A stretch of DNA of 64,000 bases from Rebecca billardiae RCC1528 (Eukaryota; Haptophyta), in assembly GCA_965240325.2 (NCBI GenBank), contig OZ251235.1, positions 558,001 to 622,000 on the forward strand, given 5' to 3'. Every line of letters starts with the position of its first letter. Within the stretch, counting starts at the first letter, position 1. A program made the translations under genes and the position numbers. Shown here one piece after another: positions 32,946-42,090 of this stretch. The notes under the pieces were generated by a model. The model had not been told where the DNA came from. It searched no databases and saw nothing but the letters and a program-made list of their open reading frames with translations.

Positions 32946-34076
32946 TCAGACGGCATGGCCGCCGGGTCCCATCGACGTCCTCCTCTGGTCAGGCGTGGCA
33001 GCATTGAAGACGGGCTCGTCGCTCACCGTGAAGCGTATCTGCTGCGCGCAGTGCGCGTGCGCGAGCACCACGTCGTTGCTCAGCAGCGGCGCGCCCTCCA
33101 GCGCGGCCAGCAGCTTGGCCACCCCGCTCTCCTCAGCGAGCACGGCGCCCATGCCCATCGAGAAGCGCGCGCGCACTTGCTCGGCGGGGGAGAGCTTCGC
33201 GCGCTGGGAGCGCAGCCGCACGAGCGCCTCCGCGCTCAGCGGGGCCGCCTTCGTCGGCAGCGCCAGCCCGGGCACGTTGCCGATGTGCCCGCAGACGCCG
33301 CCGGCCTCAAAGTGCGCCCACCAGTCGGTGGTCGCGCGCGAGGCCTCGATCTTGGCGGCGTCCCAGCTGGAGGGGGGGCTGCGCTCCATGAACGCGCAGT
33401 AGCGCCGCGTCCAGTCCCTGAACGGGTGCACGTCGTCCTCGAGCAGCAGGACAAAGCGGTGCGGGCACGTGCCGTTCGCGCACTGTGGCGCGGCCGCGCC
33501 GCCCTGCTGCGGCCGCGTGCGCTGCAGGAACTTCTGCATCGCGCGGAGTGCGGTCAGCTTGCTGAGGTGGTTGGCGACCAGCGCGGCGCAGTTCGCGGAG
33601 GTCGTCTTATTAGCCACCTTCACCTGCTGCTTGAGAGGCACGTACGCGCTCAGGTGCAGGCACTTTGTCCTCTTCGCCAGTTGCCTGGAAACGCAGCACG
33701 CCACGGGCCGCTGCGCCGAGCACCCCGGCCCCTTGCGCTGCGCCATGAGCTTTGCGCACCGCTTCTGCTTGAGCATCTGCTCCGCGAAACGCGTCATGTC
33801 CTCGCCACCGGTGGACAGCTGCGAGTCAAACGCGGTCACGGACTCGCCCTCTTCCAGCCTCGGCGCGCTGGTCGCACGGATGCGTACGGCGCGAATGCCC
33901 GCCGCTCGAAGCGCACTGCGCATGTGCGCCGCGCGCACCGCGTCCACGTCGCGGTTGATGAAGAAGGCGGCCTCCGGAAGGGTCACCTCGGGCGCTTGCG
34001 CGCATGGAGCCCTTTGGCTCGCGAGCGGCTGCTCGGCCGCGCTCAGCAGCAACAGCACGAGGCCTTGCCAGAACAT
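32946..34076 (-). CDS. GT25-like secretory glycosyltransferase
   Basis: 376 residues with an N-terminal signal or anchor (FWQGLVLLLLSAAEQ), so it likely acts in the ER/Golgi lumen. It resembles glycosyltransferase family 25 (procollagen galactosyltransferase / LPS type): AAFFINRDVDAVRAAHMRSA fits the family start where a short strand is followed by Arg/Asp and a helix, and FVLLLEDDVHPF at residues 210-220 provides the acidic EDD motif expected for nucleotide-sugar/Mn binding. Many Cys residues in the middle (KRCAKLM, GPGCS, ACCVS, TKCLHL, ANCAAL) suggest disulfides, consistent with a lumenal protein. Acceptor and sugar are unknown. It is head-to-head with the Asteroid-like gene, 120 bp apart. 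Confidence 0.7.
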   Translation of the reverse strand: MFWQGLVLLLLSAAEQPLASQRAPCAQAPEVTLPEAAFFINRDVDAVRAAHMRSALRAAGIRAVRIRATSAPRLEEGESVTAFDSQLSTGGEDMTRFAEQMLKQKRCAKLMAQRKGPGCSAQRPVACCVSRQLAKRTKCLHLSAYVPLKQQVKVANKTTSANCAALVANHLSKLTALRAMQKFLQRTRPQQGGAAAPQCANGTCPHRFVLLLEDDVHPFRDWTRRYCAFMERSPPSSWDAAKIEASRATTDWWAHFEAGGVCGHIGNVPGLALPTKAAPLSAEALVRLRSQRAKLSPAEQVRARFSMGMGAVLAEESGVAKLLAALEGAPLLSNDVVLAHAHCAQQIRFTVSDEPVFNAATPDQRRTSMGPGGHAV

Positions 34077-34196
34077 GCATGGACGGCCCGGGAGGCTCTT
34101 AGGCTCTCAGCTCATCGCGGCCATCGCAGCTATCCGCGAACGATGGCGCCGGCGACGGCCAGCGTCTCTGTTGCCCTTGTGTGAGGTGTCCTCGCG
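34077..34196. promoter_or_regulatory. 120-bp head-to-head promoter region
   Basis: Separates the start codons of the divergent GT25-like and Asteroid-like genes, so their promoters must overlap. No TATA box was recognised. Confidence 0.4.
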
Positions 34197-36914
34197 ATGG
34201 GCGTGCAGGGCCTGTGGACGGTGGTGGAGGAGTGCAAAGCGGCCGCGGAGCGGTGGGATGCGAGGGTGGTCGGCGAGCGCGACCTGATCGTCGTCGACTG
34301 GAGCGCCGTCGAGTACGCAGTGCTCGCGCTCGGAGGCGCGTCGGCCGCCGACCACGCCGGCGCCGGGCGGTACCGCGCGCATGCGGCCGCGCTGCGCGCG
34401 TGGCTGCGCGCGTGGCTGCAGCGCGGCTTCCGCGTGCTTGTAGTCCTCGACGGCGGCGTGAACCCCGCGCACGCCGCCACCTTTGTGCGCCGCCGCCAGC
34501 AGAGCGCCGCACCGTGGGACGAGGGGAAGTTGTCCAGCCGAGAGCTCGCACTCGCGTTCGCCGACGACTCAGCGGCCGAGCGGCCGCAGCTGAGCAAGGG
34601 CCCGCTGTCCGATGCCATGGCCGCCGGCGTGCTCGCGCGCGAGCGCGCGCTCTGGGGCGCCGACCGCCTCGCCGAGCTCACCGCCACGCGCGACGCGGAC
34701 GGTCTGATTGCAGCCGTGTGCGGCCTGCAGCGCGCGCGCGTCGCGGCCGTCGTCACGGCGGACTCGGACCTGCTGGTGCACGGCGTGGAGCGCGTGCTGC
34801 GGATGGAGCGCACGGTGGGGCTCTTCGACGAGGACGGCGCGCCCGCGGACGTGCTCCTCAGCTTCACGCTGCACGGCGCGTCAGGCGCGGCCACCGCCGT
34901 GCTGCATTTTGCACGAGAGCAGCTCCGCTCGCAGCGTCGGCCGGACCTTGGCTTCCAGGCGCCCGGGCTGAACGGCGAGGCGGCGCTGGTGAGCGCCGTG
35001 CCGTGGTGCGCGATGGCCGACGTGGCGGCGTGCCTGGGCAACGACGTGTCCCACGCCGTGCGCGACGCCGCCGCCGCGCGCGGCTTCGGCCCGTGGCGCA
35101 TCATCCGGCACCTGCTCTCGAAGCGCGCGCGCGGCCTCGGCTGGGTGAGTGAGGGCCGCGCGACGCAGAAGCTCTTCGTCGACCTCAAGCTGCCGAGCAT
35201 CGCGCGGAAGCGGTGGCGCGAGTACTGCGCGGCGCGGGCGGAGTACGCAGCGCCGCCCCACCCGCGCACGCTCGTGCGCGCGCCCGAGGGCCTGCTGCGC
35301 ATGCCCGGCGCGCGCGCGGAGCCGGCGCGCGCGCTCTGGCCGGCCGCGGCGACGGCGCCGCCGCCCGCCGTCGGCGGCGCAGCCGACCCGGCCGGAGCGG
35401 AGCGGGTGGGCGAGGCCGCGGCGTGCGCGGTGCGGCTCGACGGCTCCTCCGCCGCGCGGCAGCGCGCGCGCGACGCGTCGGGCTGGCTCCCGCCGCAGCT
35501 GCTGGAGTGGCGCACAACCGGCCTCGCGGCCTTCTCCCGATTCGGCGTCGACAGCCGAGTGCACCAAGGGCTGCGGCCGGCGCGCGCGCTGGCCGCGGCC
35601 GTGCTCGCGGGCGCGGGGCCGGCGCAGCTGCCGCCGGGCTGGGTGCTCACGGAGCTGGCGCCGTCGGCGCGCACGGCGGTGGCGCTCGCGCTCGTGCCGC
35701 CTGCGCACGTGCGCCCCACGCACACCGTTGCGGCCGTGCACCCGGGCTGCTTTGTGCCGCCTCTGCCCATCAAGCCGTGCGAACCGCCGCCGCCGCCGCC
35801 GCCGCCGCCGCTGGGGTCTCAGCCGGGGCTGGCGCCGCCGGGGCTGGCAGAGGCTCCGCCGTGGGGTCCGCACGCGCGTGCGCTGCTGGCGCGCGCGCGG
35901 CTGGGCATGGGCGACGCTGATCCCCACGCCGCCGCCGGCGCGCACGCCACGGGCGCGGCCGCATCGGAGGGCAGCGCTGAGGAGCAGGACCGGCTGGACG
36001 CGGACTCGTCCGAGGGCGGAGCCGCGCCGGGCGTGGGCGGCGGCGGCGGCGGCGGCAGCAGTCGCAGCAGTGCGCAGGAGAGCGGCGCAGAGGACGACGC
36101 CGCTGCCGCGGGCGCCGCCATCGCCGACTCGGTCGAAACGGACACGCAGGCCAGCCACGGCTCTCTGCGTCCCGCGGCCTCAGACGCCGACGTCGCAGAC
36201 AGCTGGGAGGCGCTCGCAGACGACGAGGGTGAGCTGAGCCGCGCCCTCGAAGCGGTCACGGCGCCGACCTCCGCCGCAGGCGCGCCGCCCGCGCTGCCCT
36301 CTTGCGCCGAAGATGTCCTGGCCGCAGCGGGGCTGCTCCTGCTCCCCGCCCCGGGCGCCCGCGCCTCCTCGCCGCTGCGCGCGGAGACGGCCGAGGCCGA
36401 GGCGGCCGCGCGCATCCTCGAGCTCTCGCGCGCCGTGCTGGCCGCGCTGCGCGCCAGGCCTGCATGCGCCGACGCGCCCGCGACGAGTCTGTTCATCATC
36501 GCCGCGCACGTGCTGCTCGTGGCCAGCCTCGCGGGCGAGCTCGTGCGCGCGCACGCGCTCGAGGCCGTGGTGGGCGCGGTTGAGGACGCGGTCTCGGCCG
36601 AGACGCCCCGGCTGCGCGCGAGCCACAACGGGCACGCTTGGTGCGTGTACGCGTACCTTGGCAACCGGCTGGTGCAGTGGCAGGAGCCGCCGATGGAGCG
36701 GCGCGCGCGAGAGAAGGCACAGCGGAGGGCGACGGCGCAACGCCGGCGCGAGGCCTCCGCTGCGTTGGCGCTGGTGCAGCCCGTCGCTGCCGACGGACGA
36801 GAGGCGAGGCTGATGCCCGCGATGGCCGCGGCCTCTGGCGGCAGCAACATCGACGACCTTGTCACTGGCGGTGGCATCAGCAGCCCATGGCAGGCAGCTC
36901 AGTGGCCGTGCTAA
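34197..36914 (+). CDS. Asteroid-like XPG/FEN-superfamily nuclease
   Basis: 905 residues in one frame. The N-terminus MGVQGLWTVV is the hallmark of Asteroid/FEN-type 5' nucleases. Predicted catalytic acids are kept: D34 in LIVVDWSAVEY, the Asp in RVLVVLDGG, the acidic pair in TRDADGLIAAV, and D189/D191 in VVTADSDLLVHG. The later region (AVPWCAMADVAACLGNDV) resembles the metal-site helix of the family. The C-terminal half is largely Ala/Pro/Ser/Gly-rich, including poly-Pro at about 35785 and poly-Gly at about 36040, then a helical region and a basic tail. Human ASTE1 acts as a DNA structure-specific endonuclease; a similar DNA repair or processing role is inferred. Confidence 0.82.
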   Translation: MGVQGLWTVVEECKAAAERWDARVVGERDLIVVDWSAVEYAVLALGGASAADHAGAGRYRAHAAALRAWLRAWLQRGFRVLVVLDGGVNPAHAATFVRRRQQSAAPWDEGKLSSRELALAFADDSAAERPQLSKGPLSDAMAAGVLARERALWGADRLAELTATRDADGLIAAVCGLQRARVAAVVTADSDLLVHGVERVLRMERTVGLFDEDGAPADVLLSFTLHGASGAATAVLHFAREQLRSQRRPDLGFQAPGLNGEAALVSAVPWCAMADVAACLGNDVSHAVRDAAAARGFGPWRIIRHLLSKRARGLGWVSEGRATQKLFVDLKLPSIARKRWREYCAARAEYAAPPHPRTLVRAPEGLLRMPGARAEPARALWPAAATAPPPAVGGAADPAGAERVGEAAACAVRLDGSSAARQRARDASGWLPPQLLEWRTTGLAAFSRFGVDSRVHQGLRPARALAAAVLAGAGPAQLPPGWVLTELAPSARTAVALALVPPAHVRPTHTVAAVHPGCFVPPLPIKPCEPPPPPPPPPLGSQPGLAPPGLAEAPPWGPHARALLARARLGMGDADPHAAAGAHATGAAASEGSAEEQDRLDADSSEGGAAPGVGGGGGGGSSRSSAQESGAEDDAAAAGAAIADSVETDTQASHGSLRPAASDADVADSWEALADDEGELSRALEAVTAPTSAAGAPPALPSCAEDVLAAAGLLLLPAPGARASSPLRAETAEAEAAARILELSRAVLAALRARPACADAPATSLFIIAAHVLLVASLAGELVRAHALEAVVGAVEDAVSAETPRLRASHNGHAWCVYAYLGNRLVQWQEPPMERRAREKAQRRATAQRRREASAALALVQPVAADGREARLMPAMAAASGGSNIDDLVTGGGISSPWQAAQWPC

Positions 36915-37167
36915 AGGAATAATTGGCGCGTCATCAATCCGCTCGTCGCCTGCCTGAGGCTGAGCGCGCTGTAGTGTGCGCCTCTACTGCTTATTCTTGT
37001 TAGTCACTGCTACTAGAAACTGAGTACGCCTCAGCACTCGTCGCGTCCGCTAGCTACATGGCACGTAACGCCAACGGTCGCGAAAGTCCGACGAAGGGTG
37101 GGATATCCGTCCCACTCTTCACTTCACAGCGGCCTACGCTTCGGACACCTTGAGGCTGCTCAAGGCA
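36915..37167. other. convergent 3' spacer
   Basis: About 250 bp between convergent genes, with intermediate GC. No repeat or gene was recognised. Confidence 0.35.
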
Positions 37168-38478
37168 TCAGCTGCCGCCGCAGATGTCCGCAAACTTGGG
37201 CTTGAAGGCACGCTTGAACTCATCGACAGGGAATCGCACTTTGAGGTCGACCTCGCCACCGCCGAGCCAGAACGTCTTGCTCGGCAGCCTACTGATCGCG
37301 TCGTGCGCGACCACGGGCATGTCCGCCGTCGCGAGGCCGAGCGGTGTCACGGCGTTGTGCCCAAAGCCAGACAGCTGGTCCGAGAGGGCGCCGTCCACGA
37401 GTCTGAAGTTGTACTGAGGGGCGAGAAGGGTTTTTGCAGGCGCCCCGCGCATGCGGCGCACGGCGGGCTGTGTGAGCCGGGTCGGGCGCATGCTCGGTGC
37501 GTGCACGCGTGCTGGACGCGCGCGCCGGTACCGGCGCCGAGTGCAGCCTGTCCCGCCCCGCAAGCGCGCGTGCAGACGCGCGTGCGTGCACACCTGCTTC
37601 TTGCCCACTGCCGAGCTGCCCTCGAGTGATCGCACCGCGTCATGAAGCTTCTCCTTGTGCAGCTTGGCGACGTACTGCACGACGATGAGGGCGTACTTGA
37701 CGCGCCCGCCCACCCACGCCTTCTTCTCCTCGCCCGGCGGCACCTCGAGCCGCGTGTTCTCCATGATGATTGACTTGCACAGCATGTCGACGGACGGCGC
37801 GCCGAGGACATCGCGCCGCCACTCGAGGGACTGCTCGTAGTAGTCGGAGGGGACGGACATCCACTTGAGAGCGGTGAGGCCCATCGCGGCGGCAACGACC
37901 TCGAGGCGCTGCTGTGTGGGCCCCGCGTCGGCCGACACGGCCGCCGGGGCCGCCGGTGACGGCTTCACGGTGGGAGCGCGCGCAGCCGCTGCCTTGGCCG
38001 GGCGGGACGGCGCGCTGCCGCAACCGCACACGGACAGGTTCACCGTGAGGGGATCTGCGCCCGGCTGGGCGCCAACGCGCATCTCCACATTGAGCAAATC
38101 CCCACCGCTCGCGCCCGCGCGGCCACCGACCGGCGCCCCCCCGTGCAGGACGCTCAGCTCGACGTGAAGCGGATCGGGGCCACCTCTCGCCGAACACACG
38201 TCGACGCGCACGAGATCGCCTGGGCTCGAAGCGGCGGCGCGAGTCTTCGCACCGGGCACGGCATGTGCACGTGATGACGGAAAGCCGTCGAGGCGGAGCC
38301 TCAGTGCGATTGGCCGCGCCGAGCGCTCGTCGACAGTGATGGCCGCGATCTGTCGCATCGCGCGGCAAACGATGGCGTCGGCCACGCGGCCTTGCGGTTG
38401 GGTCGTGCTTTTTGAGCTGGCAATGCACCGCAAAATATTGCTGGTTATTTGGCGAAGTTGGCGGGCGGGATTTTTCAT
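37168..38478 (-). CDS. YbaK/ProX-type aminoacyl-tRNA deacylase-like protein
   Basis: Exon 2 (37413-37168) joins exon 1 (ending at 37594) across a 180-nt intron with GTGTGC donor and CCTCAG acceptor; the join KKQ/YNFRLVDG is in phase 0. The C-terminal about 200 residues match the YbaK/prolyl-tRNA editing fold: KYALIVVQYVAKLHKEKLHD, the glycine-rich SGFGHNAVTPLG, MPVVAHDAI and LGGGEVDLKVRF. Such domains hydrolyse mischarged aminoacyl-tRNAs. The N-terminal half (about 150 residues) has repeated short strands such as DPLTVNLSVCGCG and DPLHVELSVLHGG; its role is unknown. The start is uncertain: ATG 38478 gives 376 residues, ATG 38358 gives 336. The upstream stretch is basic and Ser-rich, which could be an organelle presequence or UTR. 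The intron is frame-neutral, so an unspliced reading looks coding. Confidence 0.78.
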   Translation of the reverse strand: MKNPARQLRQITSNILRCIASSKSTTQPQGRVADAIVCRAMRQIAAITVDERSARPIALRLRLDGFPSSRAHAVPGAKTRAAASSPGDLVRVDVCSARGGPDPLHVELSVLHGGAPVGGRAGASGGDLLNVEMRVGAQPGADPLTVNLSVCGCGSAPSRPAKAAAARAPTVKPSPAAPAAVSADAGPTQQRLEVVAAAMGLTALKWMSVPSDYYEQSLEWRRDVLGAPSVDMLCKSIIMENTRLEVPPGEEKKAWVGGRVKYALIVVQYVAKLHKEKLHDAVRSLEGSSAVGKKQVCTHARLHARLRGGTGCTRRRYRRARPARVHAPSMRPTRLTQPAVRRMRGAPAKTLLAPQYNFRLVDGALSDQLSGFGHNAVTPLGLATADMPVVAHDAISRLPSKTFWLGGGEVDLKVRFPVDEFKRAFKPKFADICGGS

Positions 38479-40415
38479 TTATTTATGGGGGTACTGCAGC
38501 AGGGCCAATCAAGCTGCTGGCCCGGAGGCCTCAGGCCTTGCTGCACGGCTCACTTCCAGACGATTCAGATTCACTACTCCTTTACTGTAGTCACTGCGAA
38601 GTCACGGACTCAGTGATTTAATGTCTGTGGGTTCCGTAGGCGGTCCAACCTGAAGACTGCAAGACCGCCACTGAGAGTCAAGCCGAGTGAAGAGATCCCC
38701 GTCAGGCGGCCCGTTCAGACTCCTTGAATGGCCCCAGTGGGCGGAATTGGCCATATCTCCCGGAGATTGCGTGTACCCGCACGTGCGAGTAAAGTTTCGT
38801 CGGGATTTTCAGCAAATTCATTGGACGAGGGTGCCTCACTCTATTGTCCAAACTTGCATTTTCGGGATGTGAAGCTGTAAGTGTTTCGCCTTGCGGAGTA
38901 GCGCAGCCGCCAATCCGTCCAATGGGAAGCCAGCTCGGGCTTCGCTCAATGAAAAATGATCAATCGGCTCCCGCGAGCCCCAATAAGGAAATAGATGCTC
39001 GCTCCGTTCCACTTCTGTCGGTATCTCGCCGTCTCGTGGTGGGCGAGGGGCGGAGCTGAGTGGTTGGGGCTGCGGCGCGGACTGCGATGCTGGGCTGCTG
39101 ACGTTCTCCGCGCGGGATATCTGAGGGGCACGCGAGCTGTATGTAGGGCACGCCTTGCAAACAATCTCCCCGCTGTACGTGCAGGTCATGCTAGCGTCCT
39201 CCGCGCCAAAAAAACCTGCTTGTTCTTGCGCGAGGCCCGAGTCCGCCGGCACGGTCGCTGCTCGCCGCAAGCTGGCACGCGTCAGCGTCTACACATTCAC
39301 GATTCGGTGGTCATCGTGCGCCTGAGGACGGGGGCGATCTACTGAGTGCGCTGCTAGATGAGCAGGCCCGCGTAAGGTTAGATCACCCTGCTCCTCACGC
39401 CTTGCGCGCACCTTGGGTTGCTTCCGTCACGCTTGAGGCGCTTCACGTCGCACGGGTCGGCGTAAGCTGTGTGTGTGATGCAAGCAGACGTCTTCCAAGC
39501 CTGGCTTGTACCCGATGGGAGAGCATACTTCTATCGCCTTCAGCCACCACCTTCTCCGGCGTTCGACGCCCACACTACATGCGACCACAGCCATACGCAG
39601 CTCGTCGGGACTCGTCTCCGTTAGCTTGTCGATGTGCAAACGCCAAGGCCTGTGACACGCAGGGAAGACTGATTCGCCATGGCATTTGTGCACTGCGTGA
39701 AGCATTGACACCAGCGCACGTTCGCCAGGTAGATTTGCGGGAGCAGAGCGTGCTTTTCTGCCAGGATTCGCACACGTATCACATGAAGTTCAGCAGTCGC
39801 GGGCTCGGACTGAAGATCTCTGCACCGTCGCTTAGCCGTGAGTGACAGGAACAGGCGAGGAGCTCCCACTGTGCTGGCGCACAACATGCCGTGACAGCGG
39901 GGGGCACACACATGGCGCGTGCGCTGACACAACCGCGCGGACGACCGGGCTAGGCGCCACTGATCGGCCGCCCTCGTGCAAGGCACCGGCGGACTTCGCG
40001 GCCGGAACGCCATCGGGACAGCCGTCCCTCGTTTCGGCCGCCAGATAGTCTTTCGCCTTCTTCAAAACTCTAAACATTGACTGGCCAAGTAACTCTGAGA
40101 TTCGCAATCGTGCGGCCAAAAACGGGGCTGGGGGGCAGTCAAGGTGCGGTAACTACTCCATCGACTGTCGTAGTCCTTGTCTTCAGGAATAAAGACGTTG
40201 ACGATTGTGGCGAGGAAAAGGTTGGCGGCGGCGGGAGCGGGCAGCTCGGTCAGCGATTGACTGCTCGACACTCGTGCGGCCGGTGGGGACGGCGTGCAGA
40301 CGATGCATCTTGCACGGGCAAGGCCAAGGTCCGTGCCCTGGGCGTTGCGAGTGGCCCCGCTGCCGAGCCATGCCGCGCGTGATGCCTCGGATGATGCCCA
40401 GCCAGCCGCAAGGCC
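38479..40415. other. about 1.9-kb region without recognisable gene
   Basis: Lower-GC DNA between the deacylase gene start and the 3' end of the exostosin-like gene. ORFs up to about 147 codons exist on both strands (for example 38836-39270 minus, 39402-39845 plus), but they overlap, have no domain and show no coding bias that separates one from the other. A CCAAT-type motif lies near 38498, upstream of the minus-strand deacylase gene. The composition differs from the flanking genes, so decayed mobile or pseudogene sequence is possible. Confidence 0.45.
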
Positions 40416-41948
40416 TCAGCGCGGGTCAGCCGCGGCGACACGCGCGGCGACATTCGCCACGCTCGCCCTCGCGTCCGGCGGGAGCAACGGCCCGAGCTCC
40501 TGCTTGATGATCGGCCCGAGCGGCCGCTTCGCGTTCTGCTCGACGCAGTCGGCCACCTCCTCCAGGTAGCGCGTGCCCGCGTTCGAGTTGGAGACCTGCA
40601 GCAGGATCTCGCGGCGGTACGTGCGCACGGCGGCCTGCCGCCGCGCGACCTCGGTCGCGTTGAGCGAGCGCAGCATCTCCACCAGCCCCGCCGGCCGCGC
40701 GATGAACTCGCGCGTCGGGTACTTGATCCAGAAGTCCTCGTACGGCACCCGCGTGAGGTGAGGCCCGTCCGAGCGGCCGTATGGGCCTTCGAGCAGGTCG
40801 CACAGGACGACCGGGATGCAGCCGGCGGCCATCGAGGTGACGAAGCGCGAGGTGGTGCAGATGTCGCCCGCGGGGCAGAGGCAGAAGCGCGACTGCGCCA
40901 TCATCCGCCCCATCCGCTCGTACTTGGACGTGCCGCCGTCGTCCTGCCCGCCGGCCGCGCGCAGCTCGTTCACGAGCGACGCCAGCGGCGCGCCGCGCTC
41001 GGCCGACAGCGCCTTGAGTGCCTTCAGGGTGCACGCGGGCGCGGTGCCGTTGGCCGACTGGCGGATGACGTCGCCGCGCATGCCGATCTGGATCACCACG
41101 TCCTTCTGCCCGCCGAGCAGCAGCTGGCCCACCTCGCACCGCACCTGCCTGCCCGTGCAGCACACGTCCAGCCCGCCCGCGAAGAAGAGAAGGTGAGGCC
41201 GCGGCGTGCCGGCGGGCGGGAACGCGCGCAGCGCGGCCTGGTTGGGCTGGTGGCCCATGTCGAAGGTGCAGCGCGCGACGATGGACTGGTGCCGCCGGGT
41301 CTCCGCGCCGGGCGTGCGGCCGAACGCCTTCATCCGCCCCACCGACGTCTCCGACAGCAGCTTGCTCATCGGCTGCAGCCGCTGCCGCAGCGTCGCAATC
41401 TTTAGCGTCATCCCGTCAAACTTCTTGTGCTTGTCGATGTACTCGATGATCGCGGACTTGTGGATGGGCGCGTTGGTCACCTCGATCGCCATCGAGCTCG
41501 CGAAGAAGTGGTCGCGCCCGCCGTACCGCACAAAGTACCGCGAGCGCCGCAGCGCGCGGTACGCCGCAGACATCCGATGGTAGTGGGTCGTCCCGTTGCA
41601 CCGGCCCATGCGGAAGCTGGCGTACTCCCAGAGCGGGATGTAGAAGAGCACGGCGGCGCTCGCGTTGCGCGTCCGCCACGGGTGCTTGCGCAGCACCCGG
41701 TACAGGTTCGCCTCCTGCAGCCCCTCGCCCTCCGCCGAGAACTGCAGCTCGGCAAAGCCGGGGCAGCCTGCGAGGTACGATTGGTCGAGCACGCGCTCGT
41801 CGTACATGTAGAACGGCAGGCGCGGCGGGCCTGCCGTCGCCATCGCCGCTGCAGCTGCGGCCGGCGAGCCGCCGCGCCCGCCTAGTGCCCACGCGCACGC
41901 CACCACTCCGAGCGCCACGAGGCGTGAGCGCGAGCGTTGAGCGCCCAT
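40416..41948 (-). CDS. Exostosin-like GT47 glycosyltransferase
   Basis: 510 residues. An N-terminal hydrophobic stretch (LVALGVVACAWALGG) acts as signal or type II anchor, placing it in the Golgi. The exostosin/GT47 domain covers most of the rest: PFYMYDERVLDQSYL, AAVLFYIPLWEYASFRMG, YVRYGGRDHFFA-type motif at about residue 140, HLLFFAGGL, and the conserved C-terminal donor region MMAQSRFCLCPAGDICTTSR, AAGCIPVVLCD and PYEDFWIKYP. This order is standard for GT47 enzymes that build cell-wall or matrix polysaccharides. Sugar donor and acceptor cannot be read from the sequence. Single exon, head-to-head with the phosphotriesterase-like gene. Confidence 0.88.
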   Translation of the reverse strand: MGAQRSRSRLVALGVVACAWALGGRGGSPAAAAAAMATAGPPRLPFYMYDERVLDQSYLAGCPGFAELQFSAEGEGLQEANLYRVLRKHPWRTRNASAAVLFYIPLWEYASFRMGRCNGTTHYHRMSAAYRALRRSRYFVRYGGRDHFFASSMAIEVTNAPIHKSAIIEYIDKHKKFDGMTLKIATLRQRLQPMSKLLSETSVGRMKAFGRTPGAETRRHQSIVARCTFDMGHQPNQAALRAFPPAGTPRPHLLFFAGGLDVCCTGRQVRCEVGQLLLGGQKDVVIQIGMRGDVIRQSANGTAPACTLKALKALSAERGAPLASLVNELRAAGGQDDGGTSKYERMGRMMAQSRFCLCPAGDICTTSRFVTSMAAGCIPVVLCDLLEGPYGRSDGPHLTRVPYEDFWIKYPTREFIARPAGLVEMLRSLNATEVARRQAAVRTYRREILLQVSNSNAGTRYLEEVADCVEQNAKRPLGPIIKQELGPLLPPDARASVANVAARVAAADPR

Positions 41949-42090
41949 GGATGCTGAATGCGGGGCTCCACGATGCGCTTGAGTCAGTCAGCTTTGGTCA
42001 GCCGTTCGTGACGGCGGCGTGGCTGGCGGCGTGCCCTCGACTCCTCACCGGCGCCCCTCGCCCGGCTTGGCGCTCGGCAGGTCGAAGGCG
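41949..42090. promoter_or_regulatory. short head-to-head promoter region
   Basis: 142 bp between the proposed starts of the exostosin-like (minus) and phosphotriesterase-like (plus) genes. No clear core-promoter motif is seen. Confidence 0.35.

Noticed and set aside
38836-39270. 144-codon minus-strand ORF (and 39402-39845 plus)
   Set aside because: No domain, no clear start context, overlapping alternatives on both strands; insufficient to call a gene.
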